This document shows, in pieces, positions 53,558 through 62,000 of a stretch of 64,000 bases of DNA. A program made the position numbers and the translations under genes. The stretch's first letter is position 1; the number at the start of each line of letters is the position of its first letter. Source of the stretch: Streptomyces sp. NBC_01283 (lineage in GTDB: Bacteria > Actinomycetota > Actinomycetes > Streptomycetales > Streptomycetaceae); assembly GCF_041435335.1 (NCBI RefSeq), contig NZ_CP108430.1, forward strand, positions 4,681,501-4,745,500, read 5' to 3'. A model generated the notes under the pieces. That model was not told the DNA's origin. It did no database searches and worked only from the letters and a program-made list of their open reading frames with translations.

Positions 53558-53868
53558 TTGTCCACAGGAATATCCCCTGTCGAAAAGTTATCCACAGGCT
53601 GTGCGAAAGATCTGTGGATGCCGGAAGGGATCGTTCCGAAAGCCGCATGCGCGACGAAGGATTCCCGTCCCAAACCACCCTCACACCCACTTTCGAGTGG
53701 AAATGGTTCGCTCCAAAGAGTTGATCAATGGAAAAGGGTGGACGAGGGGTGACGTGCGGGACTGTGGACGGACTTGTGGGGTGTAGGCCGATTTGTCGAC
53801 CATGTCGTGCTTCGTTGTCGACTTGTCCCCAGGTCGAGAACAGGCCCTGTGGATAACTTTGTGGATAA
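53558..53868. promoter_or_regulatory. Large DnaA-box cluster between serS and pheA
   Basis: Four perfect boxes: TTGTCCACA at 53558-53566, TTATCCACA at 53588-53596, and minus-strand TTATCCACA at 53848-53856 and 53860-53868. Near boxes are TGTGGATGC (53613-53621), TGTGGACGG (53763-53771) and TTGTCCCCA (53823-53831). The host gap (53252-53957, 706 bp) is lower in GC than the rest, and no gene was recognised in it. In S. coelicolor the high-affinity cluster D78, whose deletion raises replication initiation, was described near oriC; I infer that this is its counterpart. Confidence 0.8.
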
Positions 53869-53957
53869 CGTAAATCAGCAGGTAAGACCGCTCGCTGGAC
53901 TCATCGGTCCGCTCGGACCCGGCAGTACAGACCGCTTAGCCCTGACTGTCAGACCGC

Positions 53958-54893
53958 TTAGAACCGGCCGTCCTGGCACTGGGTCAGCCAGTCCGACGCC
54001 GCAAGGAACTCGCCGTCGGTCGTCCCGGGCCGCGGCGCCCGCAGGTCGGCGGGCGACACGCCCGCACGCGGGTACGAGCCGAGGAAGCGCACCTGAGGGC
54101 AGATCCGCTTGAGGCCCATCAGGGCCTCGCCCACGCGGCGGTCACTGATGTGGCCCTCGGCGTCCACGGAGAAGCAGTAGTTGCCGATGCGCTGGCCGGT
54201 GGGCCGCGATTCGATCCGCATCAGGTTGACCCCGCGCACGGCGAACTCCTGGAGCAGTTCGAGCAGGGCGCCGGGGTGGTCGTCGCCGAGCCAGATGACC
54301 ACCGAGGTCTTGTCCGCGCCGGTCGGCGCCGCGGGGCGGGCCGGGCGGCCGACCAGGACGAAGCGGGTCTCGGCCGTCGCCGCGTCGTGGATCTCGCTGA
54401 CCAGCGGTTCCAGGCTGTACGTCGCCGCCGCGAACTCACCCGCGAAGGCCGCGTCGAAGCGTCCCTCCTGGACCAGGCGCGCGCCGTCCGCGTTCGAGGC
54501 CGCCGACTCCCACAGGGCGTCCGGCAGGTTCGCGGCGAGCCAGTTGCGGACCTGGGGCTGGGCCACGGGGTGGCCGGTCACCGTCTTGATGTCCTTGAGC
54601 TGCGTGCCGGGTCGCACGAGCAGCGCGAAGGCGATCGGCAGGACGACCTCGCGGTAGATCATCAGGGGCTCGCCCTTGGCGAGTTCGTCGACGGTGGTGG
54701 TGACGCCGCCCTCGACGGAGTTCTCGATCGGCACCAGGGCCGCCGCCGCGTCGCCGCCGCGGACCGCGTCCAGAGCGGCCGGCACGGACACCATCGGGAC
54801 GAGCTCCCTGGTGGCCGCCTCCGGGAGCGTGCGGAGGGCGGCCTCGGTGAAGGTGCCCTCGGGGCCGAGATAGGTGTAGCGCATCGCCGACAT
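53958..54893 (-). CDS. pheA: Prephenate dehydratase
   Basis: A 311-residue enzyme converting prephenate to phenylpyruvate in phenylalanine synthesis. The PDT domain has YTYLGPEGTFTEAALR, PIENSVEGGVTTTVDEL and the catalytic T-R-F in ATAETRFVLVGR. The C-terminal ACT domain has GALLELLQEFAVRGVNLMRIESRPTG, the phenylalanine-sensing site, and GLKRICPQVRFLGSYPRA. There is no chorismate mutase domain, as usual in actinobacteria. The aminotransferase at 28726 could supply the next step. Confidence 0.95.
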   Translation of the reverse strand: MSAMRYTYLGPEGTFTEAALRTLPEAATRELVPMVSVPAALDAVRGGDAAAALVPIENSVEGGVTTTVDELAKGEPLMIYREVVLPIAFALLVRPGTQLKDIKTVTGHPVAQPQVRNWLAANLPDALWESAASNADGARLVQEGRFDAAFAGEFAAATYSLEPLVSEIHDAATAETRFVLVGRPARPAAPTGADKTSVVIWLGDDHPGALLELLQEFAVRGVNLMRIESRPTGQRIGNYCFSVDAEGHISDRRVGEALMGLKRICPQVRFLGSYPRAGVSPADLRAPRPGTTDGEFLAASDWLTQCQDGRF

Positions 54894-55018
54894 ACCGTCA
54901 CCCTAATGGGCTGTACGTGGCACGGCTCACGCGTCTCACGGAGCGGCGCCCGCCCCACGTACCCATACTCGAACCCTCGTACGGGAGGTCGGAGGAACCC
55001 TCTACGGGAAGGCAGAAG

Positions 55019-56251
55019 CTACGCCTCCAGCAACCGCTGCCCCACGTACTCGCCCTTCGCGGCCCCGCCCGGCACCGCGAAGAGCCCGCTCGCCTCGTGC
55101 CGGATGAACTCCGAGAGCGCGTCACCGCGGTCGAGCTTGCGCTGTACCGGCACGAAGCCGCGGAGCGGGTCCGCCTGCCAGCACACGAAGAGCAGGCCCG
55201 CGTCCGGCTCGCCGCCCTTGTCGAAGCCGTCGTGGTACGAGAACGGGCGGCGCAGCATCGCGGAGCCGCCGTTCTGGTCGGGCCGGGTGATGCGGGAGTG
55301 GGCGTTGAGGGCGATGACGTACTTGCCGTCCGCGCCAGCCTTCTCCAGCTTCGGTTCGGTGGTCTCCGTGCCACCGGTCAGCGGTGAGCCGTCCGACTTG
55401 TGGCGTCCGATGACCGCCTCCTGGTCCCTCACCGCGAGCTTCTCCCAGTCGTCCAGGAGCATCCGGATACGGCGTACGACGGCATACGAGCCGCCGGCCA
55501 TCCACGACGGGTCACCCTCGGCGGGCACATAGATCCGCCGGTCGAAGTCGTCCTCCGACGGCTTCGGGTTGTTCGTGCCGTCGATCTGGCCCATCAGATT
55601 GCGCGTCGTCATGGGGTGCGCGGTCGCGCCGGGCGAGCGGTTGAAGCCGTTCATCTGCCAGCGCACCCGTGCCGCGTCGCCCGCCTCCTTCTGGAGCGCG
55701 CGCAGCGCGTGAAAGGCGACGAGCGGGTCGTTCGCGCCGATCTGCACCCACAGATCGCCGTCGCTGCGCGCCTTGTCGAGGTGGTCGGACGAGAAGTCCG
55801 GCAGCGGGTCGAGTGCCGACGGGCGCTGCTTCTCCAGGCCGGTGCGCCCGAAGAAGCTGTGACCGAAGCCGAAGGTGACGGTCAACGACGACGGGCCCGC
55901 GTCCCGGGCGACATCCGTGTCCTCGCCCGCCGCGGCCTTGCCCGCCATCAGCCGTTCGGCCGTCGCCGACCAGCGGCGCAGCAGGGCCGCCGCACCTTTG
56001 CGGCCCGTGCCCGCCGACAGGTCGAAGGCGATCAGATGGCCGCGGGACTGGACGGGCGTGGTGATGCCGGGCTGATGTTTCCCGTGAAACATGACCGTGT
56101 CCGCGCCAAGGGACGCCAGCGACGCCGCCTTCTCGGGGGTGTCCGAGGGCGCCGCGGCATACCCGGCCGCACCGCCCGCCGCGCCGAGCGCGAGACCGGT
56201 GGCACCCGCGGTGCCGAGCAGCCGCCGCCTCGAAATCCCGTTGTCCGCCAT
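55019..56251 (-). CDS. dtpA: Tat-exported DyP-type peroxidase DtpA
   Basis: A 410-residue dye-decolourising haem peroxidase. The twin-arginine signal is ISRRRLLGTAGATGLALGAAGG (RRRLLG). GxxDG appears as MGQIDGTNN, the proximal His as NAHSRITRP, and FGFGHSFFGRTGL lies in the N-terminal half. In S. lividans DtpA uses peroxide and helps mature the copper radical oxidase GlxA, in the same operon as Sco and a PCuAC-type chaperone; that is the same gene set as here. A parS variant is embedded in codons about 54-58. The start ATG is 11 bp downstream of the copCD stop. Confidence 0.92.
   Translation of the reverse strand: MADNGISRRRLLGTAGATGLALGAAGGAAGYAAAPSDTPEKAASLASLGADTVMFHGKHQPGITTPVQSRGHLIAFDLSAGTGRKGAAALLRRWSATAERLMAGKAAAGEDTDVARDAGPSSLTVTFGFGHSFFGRTGLEKQRPSALDPLPDFSSDHLDKARSDGDLWVQIGANDPLVAFHALRALQKEAGDAARVRWQMNGFNRSPGATAHPMTTRNLMGQIDGTNNPKPSEDDFDRRIYVPAEGDPSWMAGGSYAVVRRIRMLLDDWEKLAVRDQEAVIGRHKSDGSPLTGGTETTEPKLEKAGADGKYVIALNAHSRITRPDQNGGSAMLRRPFSYHDGFDKGGEPDAGLLFVCWQADPLRGFVPVQRKLDRGDALSEFIRHEASGLFAVPGGAAKGEYVGQRLLEA
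56077..56090. other. parS-like site inside dtpA, one mismatch
   Basis: GTTTCCCGTGAAAC differs at one base (A to C at position 6) from parS. It is translated on the minus strand as Met-Phe-His-Gly-Lys in dtpA, resembling the MFHVK seen elsewhere. It may be a weakened ParB site within a coding region. Confidence 0.55.
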
Positions 56252-56262
56252 GGTGGTTCCGT

Positions 56263-58230
56263 TCAGCCGATCTGCACGTTCTTGTTCACGGTCACTTGGT
56301 CGATGTCGGAGGTGCGCACCGTCAGCGCGACCTTCCAGTTGCCCGCCATCGGAATCTGCACCCCGCTCGCGCTCCAGTGTCCGGTGGCGATGTGGTCGGG
56401 GGCGACGGGCAGTGGCCCGACGTCCTTCGACTTGAGGGTGAACGAGACCTTCACCTCGGGGATGTCGAAGGCGCTGCCGTTCGGGCGCTTCACGAAGATG
56501 TGCATCTCGTTGCTGCCGGTGCGGCCCGGGTCCAGGTCGAGCTGCACGGTGCCCTTGCCGTCGTCGGAGCCCGTGTCGAAGGGGATCTTGAGGGTGAGCG
56601 GGCCGGACCGCTGTGCGGCGGCGGCCGTCTTCGAAGCCGCCGCTTCCTCCTCCGTGCGGCCGGGCTCGGTGGAGGTGAGGATCGTGGTGACGGCGAGCAG
56701 GACGACGGCGACACCCGCCTCGGCGAGCACGGAGCGCCGCAGGCCGGACCGGTTCGGGTCGGCGTCGCGGATCCGCTTCTCGCGGGCGGTGCTCATGGCG
56801 GCCTGCTGACGGGCGAGCTGGGCGGAGCGCTTGGAGTCCGTTCCGGCGCCTCCGGCGGGCACCGTGACCGGCTTCTTCTCGACGCGCTTGGCCCCCGCGT
56901 GCTTCTCCGCACGCTTCTCGACGACGGCCGCCGCGGCGGCCTCCGGCGCCATGTCGCCCGCCTGGCCCGCGATCCGTCCCGTCCAGCGCCGGGAGATCCA
57001 GGCGATGCCGACGAGGACGGCCACCAGGCCGACCTTGACCAGGAGCAGCTGTCCGTACCGCGTACCGGTGAGCGCCGACCACGAGCCGACCTGCCGCCAC
57101 GACTGGTAGAGCCCGGTCGCTGCCAGGGCGACGACGCTGCAGAACGCCACGCGTGAGAAGCGCCGTACCGCCCCGGCCTCCATCGACGGCCCGAAGTAGA
57201 GGGCGACGACGAGCGCCGCGAGCCCGCCGAGCCAGGCGGCGACCGCGAGCAGGTGCACGACGTCCACGGGCATCGCGAGACCGGCCTGGATGCCGGTCGA
57301 CGCGTGCTCGGCCATGGCCCAGGTCGCGCCGAGCCCGACGGCGACGACGCCTCCGCCCACCGCGAGCCCGAAGGTGAGGTCCTTGCGCTCCTTGGGGTCG
57401 GTCCGCTTCTCGTACGCGCCGAAGAGCACCGCGACGAAGAGCGCGGCGGCGGCGAGCAGCAGCAGCCGTGAGACCAGCGCGGCTCCCGTCTTCGTCTGGA
57501 GCACGTCGCCGAGCTTGGCCATGTCGAAGGCGTCGGCGATCTTGCCCGACCCGGTGTAGGGCGCGCGGAGCAGCAGCATCACGAGGGTGGACGCGGTGAG
57601 CGTGACCCAGCCGGACACCACGAGACGCTGCACGGGGCGTACGCCGGCGCCACGCGGCCAGCAGCCGAGGACGAAGGCGGCCCCTCCGACGACGAGGATG
57701 AAACCGGCGTACGAGAGGTAGCGGGCGAAGCCGTAGAGCCCGCCGACGAATCCGCCGCCCACTTCCTGGTCCGGCAGCGCGACCTTCGTGTCGGAGGGCG
57801 CGCCCACGGAGAAGGTGTACGCCCCGGAGATGGGGTGGCTGTCGGCGGAGACGACCTGGTAGGCGACGGTGAAGGTGCCGTCGGGCAGCCCCTTGTGCAG
57901 CGGCACGCCGTACGTGTTGGAGCCGAGGTCGGTGGTCTTGCCGGTGTCGACGCGCTTGCCGGCCGGGTCGAGCACCCGTACGGAGCCGTCGGACATGGCG
58001 ACCTTCTCGGAGAAGGTCAGCGATACGCGGGCGGGCGCCGTGTCGACCACCGCCCCCTGCTTGGGGTCGCTGCCCGTCAGCGCGGCATGGGCGGAAGCGG
58101 GTGCCGCCGTGGCCAGCAGGGCGCCGAGGAAGACGGCGACGACGAGCAGGAGCCGTCCGGCGCCGGGGGTTATCCCGAAGCGGGCGGCGGCCCCGGAGCG
58201 AGCTCCACAGCGGGGAGCGATGGTCTGCAT
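56263..58230 (-). CDS. copCD: CopC-CopD fusion protein with C-terminal FixH/YtkA-like domain
   Basis: A 655-residue membrane copper protein. After a signal segment, AHAALTGSDPKQGAVVDTAPARVSLTFSEKV is a CopC-like domain (residues about 45-145), with the conserved AxAxL and metal-binding His in SADSHPISGAYTFSV. About eight helices follow in a CopD-like region, with GLAMPVDVVHLLAVAAWLGGLAALV typical of CopD. The extracellular C-terminus has DPGRTGSNEMHIFVKRPNG and VSFTLKSKDVGPLPV and HIATGHWSASGVQIPMAGNWKVAL, as in YtkA/FixH-type domains. CopCD proteins import copper or pass it to periplasmic oxidases; here it belongs to the Sco/PCuAC/DtpA operon. Confidence 0.9.
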   Translation of the reverse strand: MQTIAPRCGARSGAAARFGITPGAGRLLLVVAVFLGALLATAAPASAHAALTGSDPKQGAVVDTAPARVSLTFSEKVAMSDGSVRVLDPAGKRVDTGKTTDLGSNTYGVPLHKGLPDGTFTVAYQVVSADSHPISGAYTFSVGAPSDTKVALPDQEVGGGFVGGLYGFARYLSYAGFILVVGGAAFVLGCWPRGAGVRPVQRLVVSGWVTLTASTLVMLLLRAPYTGSGKIADAFDMAKLGDVLQTKTGAALVSRLLLLAAAALFVAVLFGAYEKRTDPKERKDLTFGLAVGGGVVAVGLGATWAMAEHASTGIQAGLAMPVDVVHLLAVAAWLGGLAALVVALYFGPSMEAGAVRRFSRVAFCSVVALAATGLYQSWRQVGSWSALTGTRYGQLLLVKVGLVAVLVGIAWISRRWTGRIAGQAGDMAPEAAAAAVVEKRAEKHAGAKRVEKKPVTVPAGGAGTDSKRSAQLARQQAAMSTAREKRIRDADPNRSGLRRSVLAEAGVAVVLLAVTTILTSTEPGRTEEEAAASKTAAAAQRSGPLTLKIPFDTGSDDGKGTVQLDLDPGRTGSNEMHIFVKRPNGSAFDIPEVKVSFTLKSKDVGPLPVAPDHIATGHWSASGVQIPMAGNWKVALTVRTSDIDQVTVNKNVQIG

Positions 58231-58244
58231 CAGCGATCAGTCCC

Positions 58245-58724
58245 TCAGTGCGACGCGTGCTTGCCGGGCTTGGGGTTGTACGTGGCGGCCTTCACCGGAA
58301 CCTCAATCTTGATCGGGTCCGACTTCTCGAAGTGCAGCGTCACGGCGACCTTGTCGCCCTGCTTCGGCTTGTGCTTGAGCTCCTCGAACATGAGGTGGTT
58401 GCCGCCCCGCGCGAAGTCGAGCTCGCCGTTCGCGGGTACGTCGAACGACTTCTGCTCCTTCATCGCGTTGCCCTTGGTGCTGTGCAGCGTGACCCTCTGG
58501 GCGAGGGAGCTGGTCACCGAGGTGAGCTTGTCGGCGCTGCCCTTGTTCGTGACGGTGAAGAACCCGGAGGCCATGGAATCCATGGCCGGCTCGGGCATGA
58601 AGGCGCCGACGACCTTGAGTTCGGGCTTGTCCGATGCCTTGTCGGCGGACGCCTCCGAGCAGCCGGCGAGGGCGAGCCCCGCCGTCAGTGCCAGGGCGCC
58701 GCCGGTGAGAATGCGGCGGTTCAC
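58245..58724 (-). CDS. ecuC: Extracytoplasmic copper chaperone (PCuAC/ECuC family), lipoprotein
   Basis: A 159-residue lipoprotein: lipobox LAGCSEAS after the signal peptide. The PCuAC domain includes ASGFFTVTNKGSADKLTSVTSSLAQRVTLHSTKGNAMKEQKSFDVPANGELDFARGGNHLMFEELKH, the family's H(M)x10Mx21HxM-type set of Met and His ligands. The C-terminal His-rich tail GKHASH is also a copper site candidate. It hands Cu(I) to Sco and cytochrome oxidase, and to DtpA/GlxA in Streptomyces. Its GTG start overlaps the sco stop by 4 bp. Confidence 0.9.
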   Translation of the reverse strand: MNRRILTGGALALTAGLALAGCSEASADKASDKPELKVVGAFMPEPAMDSMASGFFTVTNKGSADKLTSVTSSLAQRVTLHSTKGNAMKEQKSFDVPANGELDFARGGNHLMFEELKHKPKQGDKVAVTLHFEKSDPIKIEVPVKAATYNPKPGKHASH

Positions 58725-59371
58725 GGAGTCGCTCCCTTGACGATCTTGGGGAGGTCCTTGGTGTAGTCGTCCACGGTGGTGTCCTCGCCGTAGAGGACGT
58801 ATCCGGCGTCGGTCTTCGGCGAGAACGCGATGACCTGCGTGCCGTGCATCGAGACGACCTTGCCCTTCTCCTTCTTGGAGGGCTCGATGCTGATGCCGAG
58901 GGTGCGGGCGCTGCCCTGGATGGTGTCGAAGTCACCGGTCAGACCGATGAAGTCGGTGTCCTGGGACTTGAGCCACTTGCCGAGGGCCTCGGGGGTGTCC
59001 CGCTTGGGGTCGGTGGTCACGAAGACGACCTGGAGCTTGTCCTGTTCGGCCTTGGGCAGCTGCTTCTTGGCGACGGCGATGTTGCTCATCGTCAGGGGGC
59101 AGACGTCCGGGCAGTTGGTGTAGCCGAAGTAGATGAGCGTCGGCTTGCCCTTGGTCTCGGCGCGCAGGTCGTACTTCTTGCCGTGCGTGTCCGTGAGGAC
59201 GAGGTCCGGCTTCTCGAAGGGCTTGTCGAGGATGGTCGCGGCCTTGTCGCCGTTGGACTCGACGGAGACGTCCGCGACGGGCTTCTTGCCGTCGTCACCG
59301 CCGCCGCAGGCGGACAGGGTGAGGGTGGCCGCGGCCAGCATGGCGGCGGCGAGCAGCTTCTTCTTGCGCAT
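58721..59371 (-). CDS. sco: Sco1/SenC-type copper chaperone, lipoprotein
   Basis: A 216-residue lipoprotein with lipobox LTLSACGGG. The thioredoxin-fold has the copper ligands in YFGYTNCPDVCPLTMSNI (CxxxC) and a distal His in VSMHGTQVIAFSP, so the site is complete. Sco delivers copper to the CuA site of cytochrome c oxidase. It follows ycnI with a hairpin in the 79-bp gap and overlaps ecuC. The start ATG (MRKKKLLAAAM) is followed directly by the signal sequence. Confidence 0.93.
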   Translation of the reverse strand: MRKKKLLAAAMLAAATLTLSACGGGDDGKKPVADVSVESNGDKAATILDKPFEKPDLVLTDTHGKKYDLRAETKGKPTLIYFGYTNCPDVCPLTMSNIAVAKKQLPKAEQDKLQVVFVTTDPKRDTPEALGKWLKSQDTDFIGLTGDFDTIQGSARTLGISIEPSKKEKGKVVSMHGTQVIAFSPKTDAGYVLYGEDTTVDDYTKDLPKIVKGATP

Positions 59372-59404
59372 ACGAAAATGTCCCAGATGTGAGGGGGCCC
59401 GGGC

Positions 59405-59435
59405 GCATCGGGGGCGGTCGAAACGCCCCCGATGC
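59405..59435 (-). terminator. Hairpin between ycnI and sco (attenuator-like)
   Basis: GCATCGGGGGCG (59405-59416) pairs with CGCCCCCGATGC (59424-59435) around a 7-nt loop. It lies between the ycnI stop (59451) and the sco start (59371). It may partly stop transcripts and set the ratio of YcnI to Sco. Confidence 0.7.
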
Positions 59436-59450
59436 GGCCCGAAGGGTGGC

Positions 59451-60209
59451 TCAGCTGTTGGCGCGCCGACGACCGGCGAGCACGCCGAACGCCACACCGG
59501 CGGCGCCGACGACGATGCCGACGATGCCGAGGACGCGGGCGGTGGAGTCGCTGCTGTCGGAGGAGGCGGCGGACTCGCTCTTGTCGTCCGACTTGGCGTC
59601 TTCCTTGGCGTCGTCGTGCGACGCGGCGGCGCCGTGGCCGTCCTCGGACGCGGCGGTCAGGGCGAGAGCGGGCGCCGGGTGCTCCGGCTCCTCCTGGCCC
59701 TTCTGCTGCGGCTCGATCCAGCGGACGACGTCCTTGTTGTCGTAAGTCTGGACGGCCTTGAAGACGAGCTCGTCGGCGTCCTCGGGCAGCGCGCCGATGG
59801 AGAGCGGGAACTTCTGGAAGGTGCCCGGCCGGACACCCTTGCCGTCGGCGGTCCAGGTGACCTTGGAGACGGCCTCGTCGATCTTCTCGCCGTGCATCTC
59901 GAGCGGCTTGTCGAGCTTCGTCTTGGTGACCTTCGCGGTCCAGCCGGGGACGTCCTGCGTCATGACGGAGGCGAGCGGGTGGTCCTTGGGGAAGGAGACC
60001 TCGAGCTTGTTGGTCGAGGCGTCGTCCATCTCGTTCGGCACCTTGAAGTTGACCGTGGCGTAGCCGCCCTTGGCGGCCTGGCCCTCGGCCGTGACGCTGA
60101 CGTGCGCGAAGGCGGGGACGGAGAGGAGCAGGACGGCGGAGGCGGCGACGCCACCGACGACGGAGACGCGGGAGGCCTTCACGGTGGACAGCGCAGACAG
60201 AACAGACAT
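59451..60209 (-). CDS. ycnI: YcnI family copper-binding membrane protein (DUF1775)
   Basis: A 252-residue protein: signal peptide, then AHVSVTAEGQAAKGGYATVNFKVPNEMDDASTNKLEVSFPKDHPLASVMTQDVPGWTAKVTKTKL, the DUF1775 domain whose N-terminal His after cleavage and conserved Trp bind copper in B. subtilis YcnI. A linker rich in S, D, K and E and a C-terminal membrane anchor (ARVLGIVGIVVGAAGVAFGVL) ending AGRRRANS follow. The start ATG at 60209 gives MSVLSALSTVKASR; five residues upstream another ATG exists. It is the first gene of the copper operon. Confidence 0.92.
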   Translation of the reverse strand: MSVLSALSTVKASRVSVVGGVAASAVLLLSVPAFAHVSVTAEGQAAKGGYATVNFKVPNEMDDASTNKLEVSFPKDHPLASVMTQDVPGWTAKVTKTKLDKPLEMHGEKIDEAVSKVTWTADGKGVRPGTFQKFPLSIGALPEDADELVFKAVQTYDNKDVVRWIEPQQKGQEEPEHPAPALALTAASEDGHGAAASHDDAKEDAKSDDKSESAASSDSSDSTARVLGIVGIVVGAAGVAFGVLAGRRRANS

Positions 60210-60372
60210 GGCGGAACACTCCACTTTCAGCGGTGGTGGTCAGCGGTGCCGACGAGATCGGCGGCGGTGACCGGGGAGAGTGCGCGCGGCGACGAACCGG
60301 GCGGGCACGCGCGCGTGGATGCCGCCGGGCGCGAGGCACCTCTCCGTAGTGCTGCGGTAGGAGTGCGTCGCG

Positions 60373-61209
60373 TCAGGCAGCGAGTGCGAGTGCGGCGGTG
60401 GCCGGCGGCCCTCGCCTGATCACCGTGTGCTGGAGCGCGGAGGTGTGCGGCTTCGGTGGTCCGAAGAAGGCCGTACGGGGCGCGCGGAGATCCGCGTCGG
60501 GCGCCCCGGGAAGTCCGGCGCGGAGGGCGCACACAAAGGCGAGCGCGCCGCGCAGGGAACGGACGAGAGCCCCCTCGGCGACTCCATACGCCCCGTGCGC
60601 CGAGAGCCGCACGAGTCGGAGCAGCGCGATGTCGCCGCGGCGCAGCAGCCATCCGGCGGCCACTGCGGCGAGTACGTGCCCCAGGAGCATGGGAAGCGAC
60701 GGGAGCAGCGACATGGAGCCCATCGCCGTGTCCATCGCCGAGTCCGCCGCCGTGGTGGCCGGGGAGCTGTGGTGCAGGGCGTGGCCGGTGGCCCCGCCGC
60801 CCGGCTCCACGCCCGCCGTGGTCAGGATCCGGTGGGCCTGGGCGGGGCTGATGCTGGCGGCGCCGGCCCCGCACACGATGCGCGCGGCCCGCTCCGCCAG
60901 GGAGGGGTCGGTGGCCGCCACCGCCGTGCTGCCGTGCTGCCCGACTCCGAAGAGCGCGTGCAGGCCCACCTGCCCGGCAGCGAGCAGGGCGGCGATGCCC
61001 GGCAGCGAGCGCTCACGCCCGGCGAGCGGTGCCGCGAGGGCGAAAACGGCGAGGAATCCGACGCCGAGCGTCCACAGCGGGACGGCGGCGCAGGAAGCGA
61101 GCACATGGCCCCCGGCGGACAGCACGACGCAGAGCACGGCGAACACCGCGGCTCTCAGCAGCCGGAGGTCTGCTCCGGTGCGCGCTTCGTGTGGGTGGGG
61201 GGCAGTCAT
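60373..61209 (-). CDS. Hypothetical membrane protein upstream of the copper operon
   Basis: A 278-residue protein with several hydrophobic helices, e.g. AVFAVLCVVLSAGGHVLASCAAVPLWTLGVGFLAVFALAAPL and LPMLLGHVLAAVAAGWLL, plus His/Met-rich regions (MTAPHPHEART, GHALHHSS, MDTAMGSMSLLPSLPM). Such composition fits a copper-linked membrane protein, but no family is recognised. It is 163 bp upstream of ycnI on the same strand and may be cotranscribed. Translated from ATG at 61209. Confidence 0.75.
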   Translation of the reverse strand: MTAPHPHEARTGADLRLLRAAVFAVLCVVLSAGGHVLASCAAVPLWTLGVGFLAVFALAAPLAGRERSLPGIAALLAAGQVGLHALFGVGQHGSTAVAATDPSLAERAARIVCGAGAASISPAQAHRILTTAGVEPGGGATGHALHHSSPATTAADSAMDTAMGSMSLLPSLPMLLGHVLAAVAAGWLLRRGDIALLRLVRLSAHGAYGVAEGALVRSLRGALAFVCALRAGLPGAPDADLRAPRTAFFGPPKPHTSALQHTVIRRGPPATAALALAA

Positions 61210-61489
61210 GGCCGGAACATCATTGCACTGGGCTTACCCACCTCATACGGCAGGTCCGCAAGCTCCCATGGATGCCGATGAGTGCCGATGAGTGCCGATC
61301 GATGGCCGTCGGCCACGAATGGGCGCCTTTGGGCGAGGCCCGAAAGTGGCTCGTGAGAGGCGTGTCTACACCGTCCCGAGCCCTCCGCGCGTCCGCCGTA
61401 TGGGCGGCATCACTTCAACTACGCGCTTACACACGGGCGCTTGCGGCAATACGTATCGGTATGTCGAGCCGCGGCCAGGAGGCTGGAGC

Positions 61490-61936
61490 ATGAGCATGTG
61501 GTGGTCTCTCCATTTGCGGCGCGAAGCTGCGAGCGTCCCGCTGGCCCGCCGCTTGCTGATGGGCACGATGGAGACCGCGGGGGTGGATCCCGACGTCTCG
61601 TACGACCTGTCGGTGGCGCTCAGCGAGGCCTGTGCCAACGCGGTGGAGCACGGGGGCGCGGCGGTTCCTCCCGAGGGGGCGGCGGGGGCCTATCGGGTGA
61701 CGGCGTACCTGGACGGCGAGAAGTGCCATATCGAAGTGGCCGACTCCGGCCCGGGATTCGTCCCCGTCGCGCAGCCCGCATCCGACAGTGCCGAACACGG
61801 ACGCGGGCTGTACCTCATCCAGGAGCTCGCTGATCACGTCCACTTCGGCAACGAGCCGGGGGGCAGGGGCGGCGCGGTGATCAGCTTCGACAAGATCCTC
61901 AAGTGGCGCGAGGACGCACCGCTCGTCACGGCCTGA
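61490..61936 (+). CDS. ATP-binding anti-sigma-factor-type protein (RsbW/HATPase_c)
   Basis: A 148-residue stand-alone GHKL ATPase. It contains the N box LSVALSEACANAVEHGG and the G box IEVADSGPGFVP, with HGRGLYLIQELADHVHF as the G2 region. In Streptomyces there are dozens of these small RsbW/SpoIIAB-like proteins, mostly acting as anti-sigma factors or kinases of anti-sigma antagonists; the partner is not adjacent. ATG at 61490 has the SD CCAGGAGG. The 280-bp gap upstream includes short GATGAGTGCC repeats (61271-61300) and nothing else recognised. Confidence 0.9.
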   Translation: MSMWWSLHLRREAASVPLARRLLMGTMETAGVDPDVSYDLSVALSEACANAVEHGGAAVPPEGAAGAYRVTAYLDGEKCHIEVADSGPGFVPVAQPASDSAEHGRGLYLIQELADHVHFGNEPGGRGGAVISFDKILKWREDAPLVTA

Positions 61937-62000
61937 GGCCCCTTCCAACGCTGTAGGAGCCCCATCTGGTCTCCCGGGTCTGCCGGGCCCCTTTCCCCGC

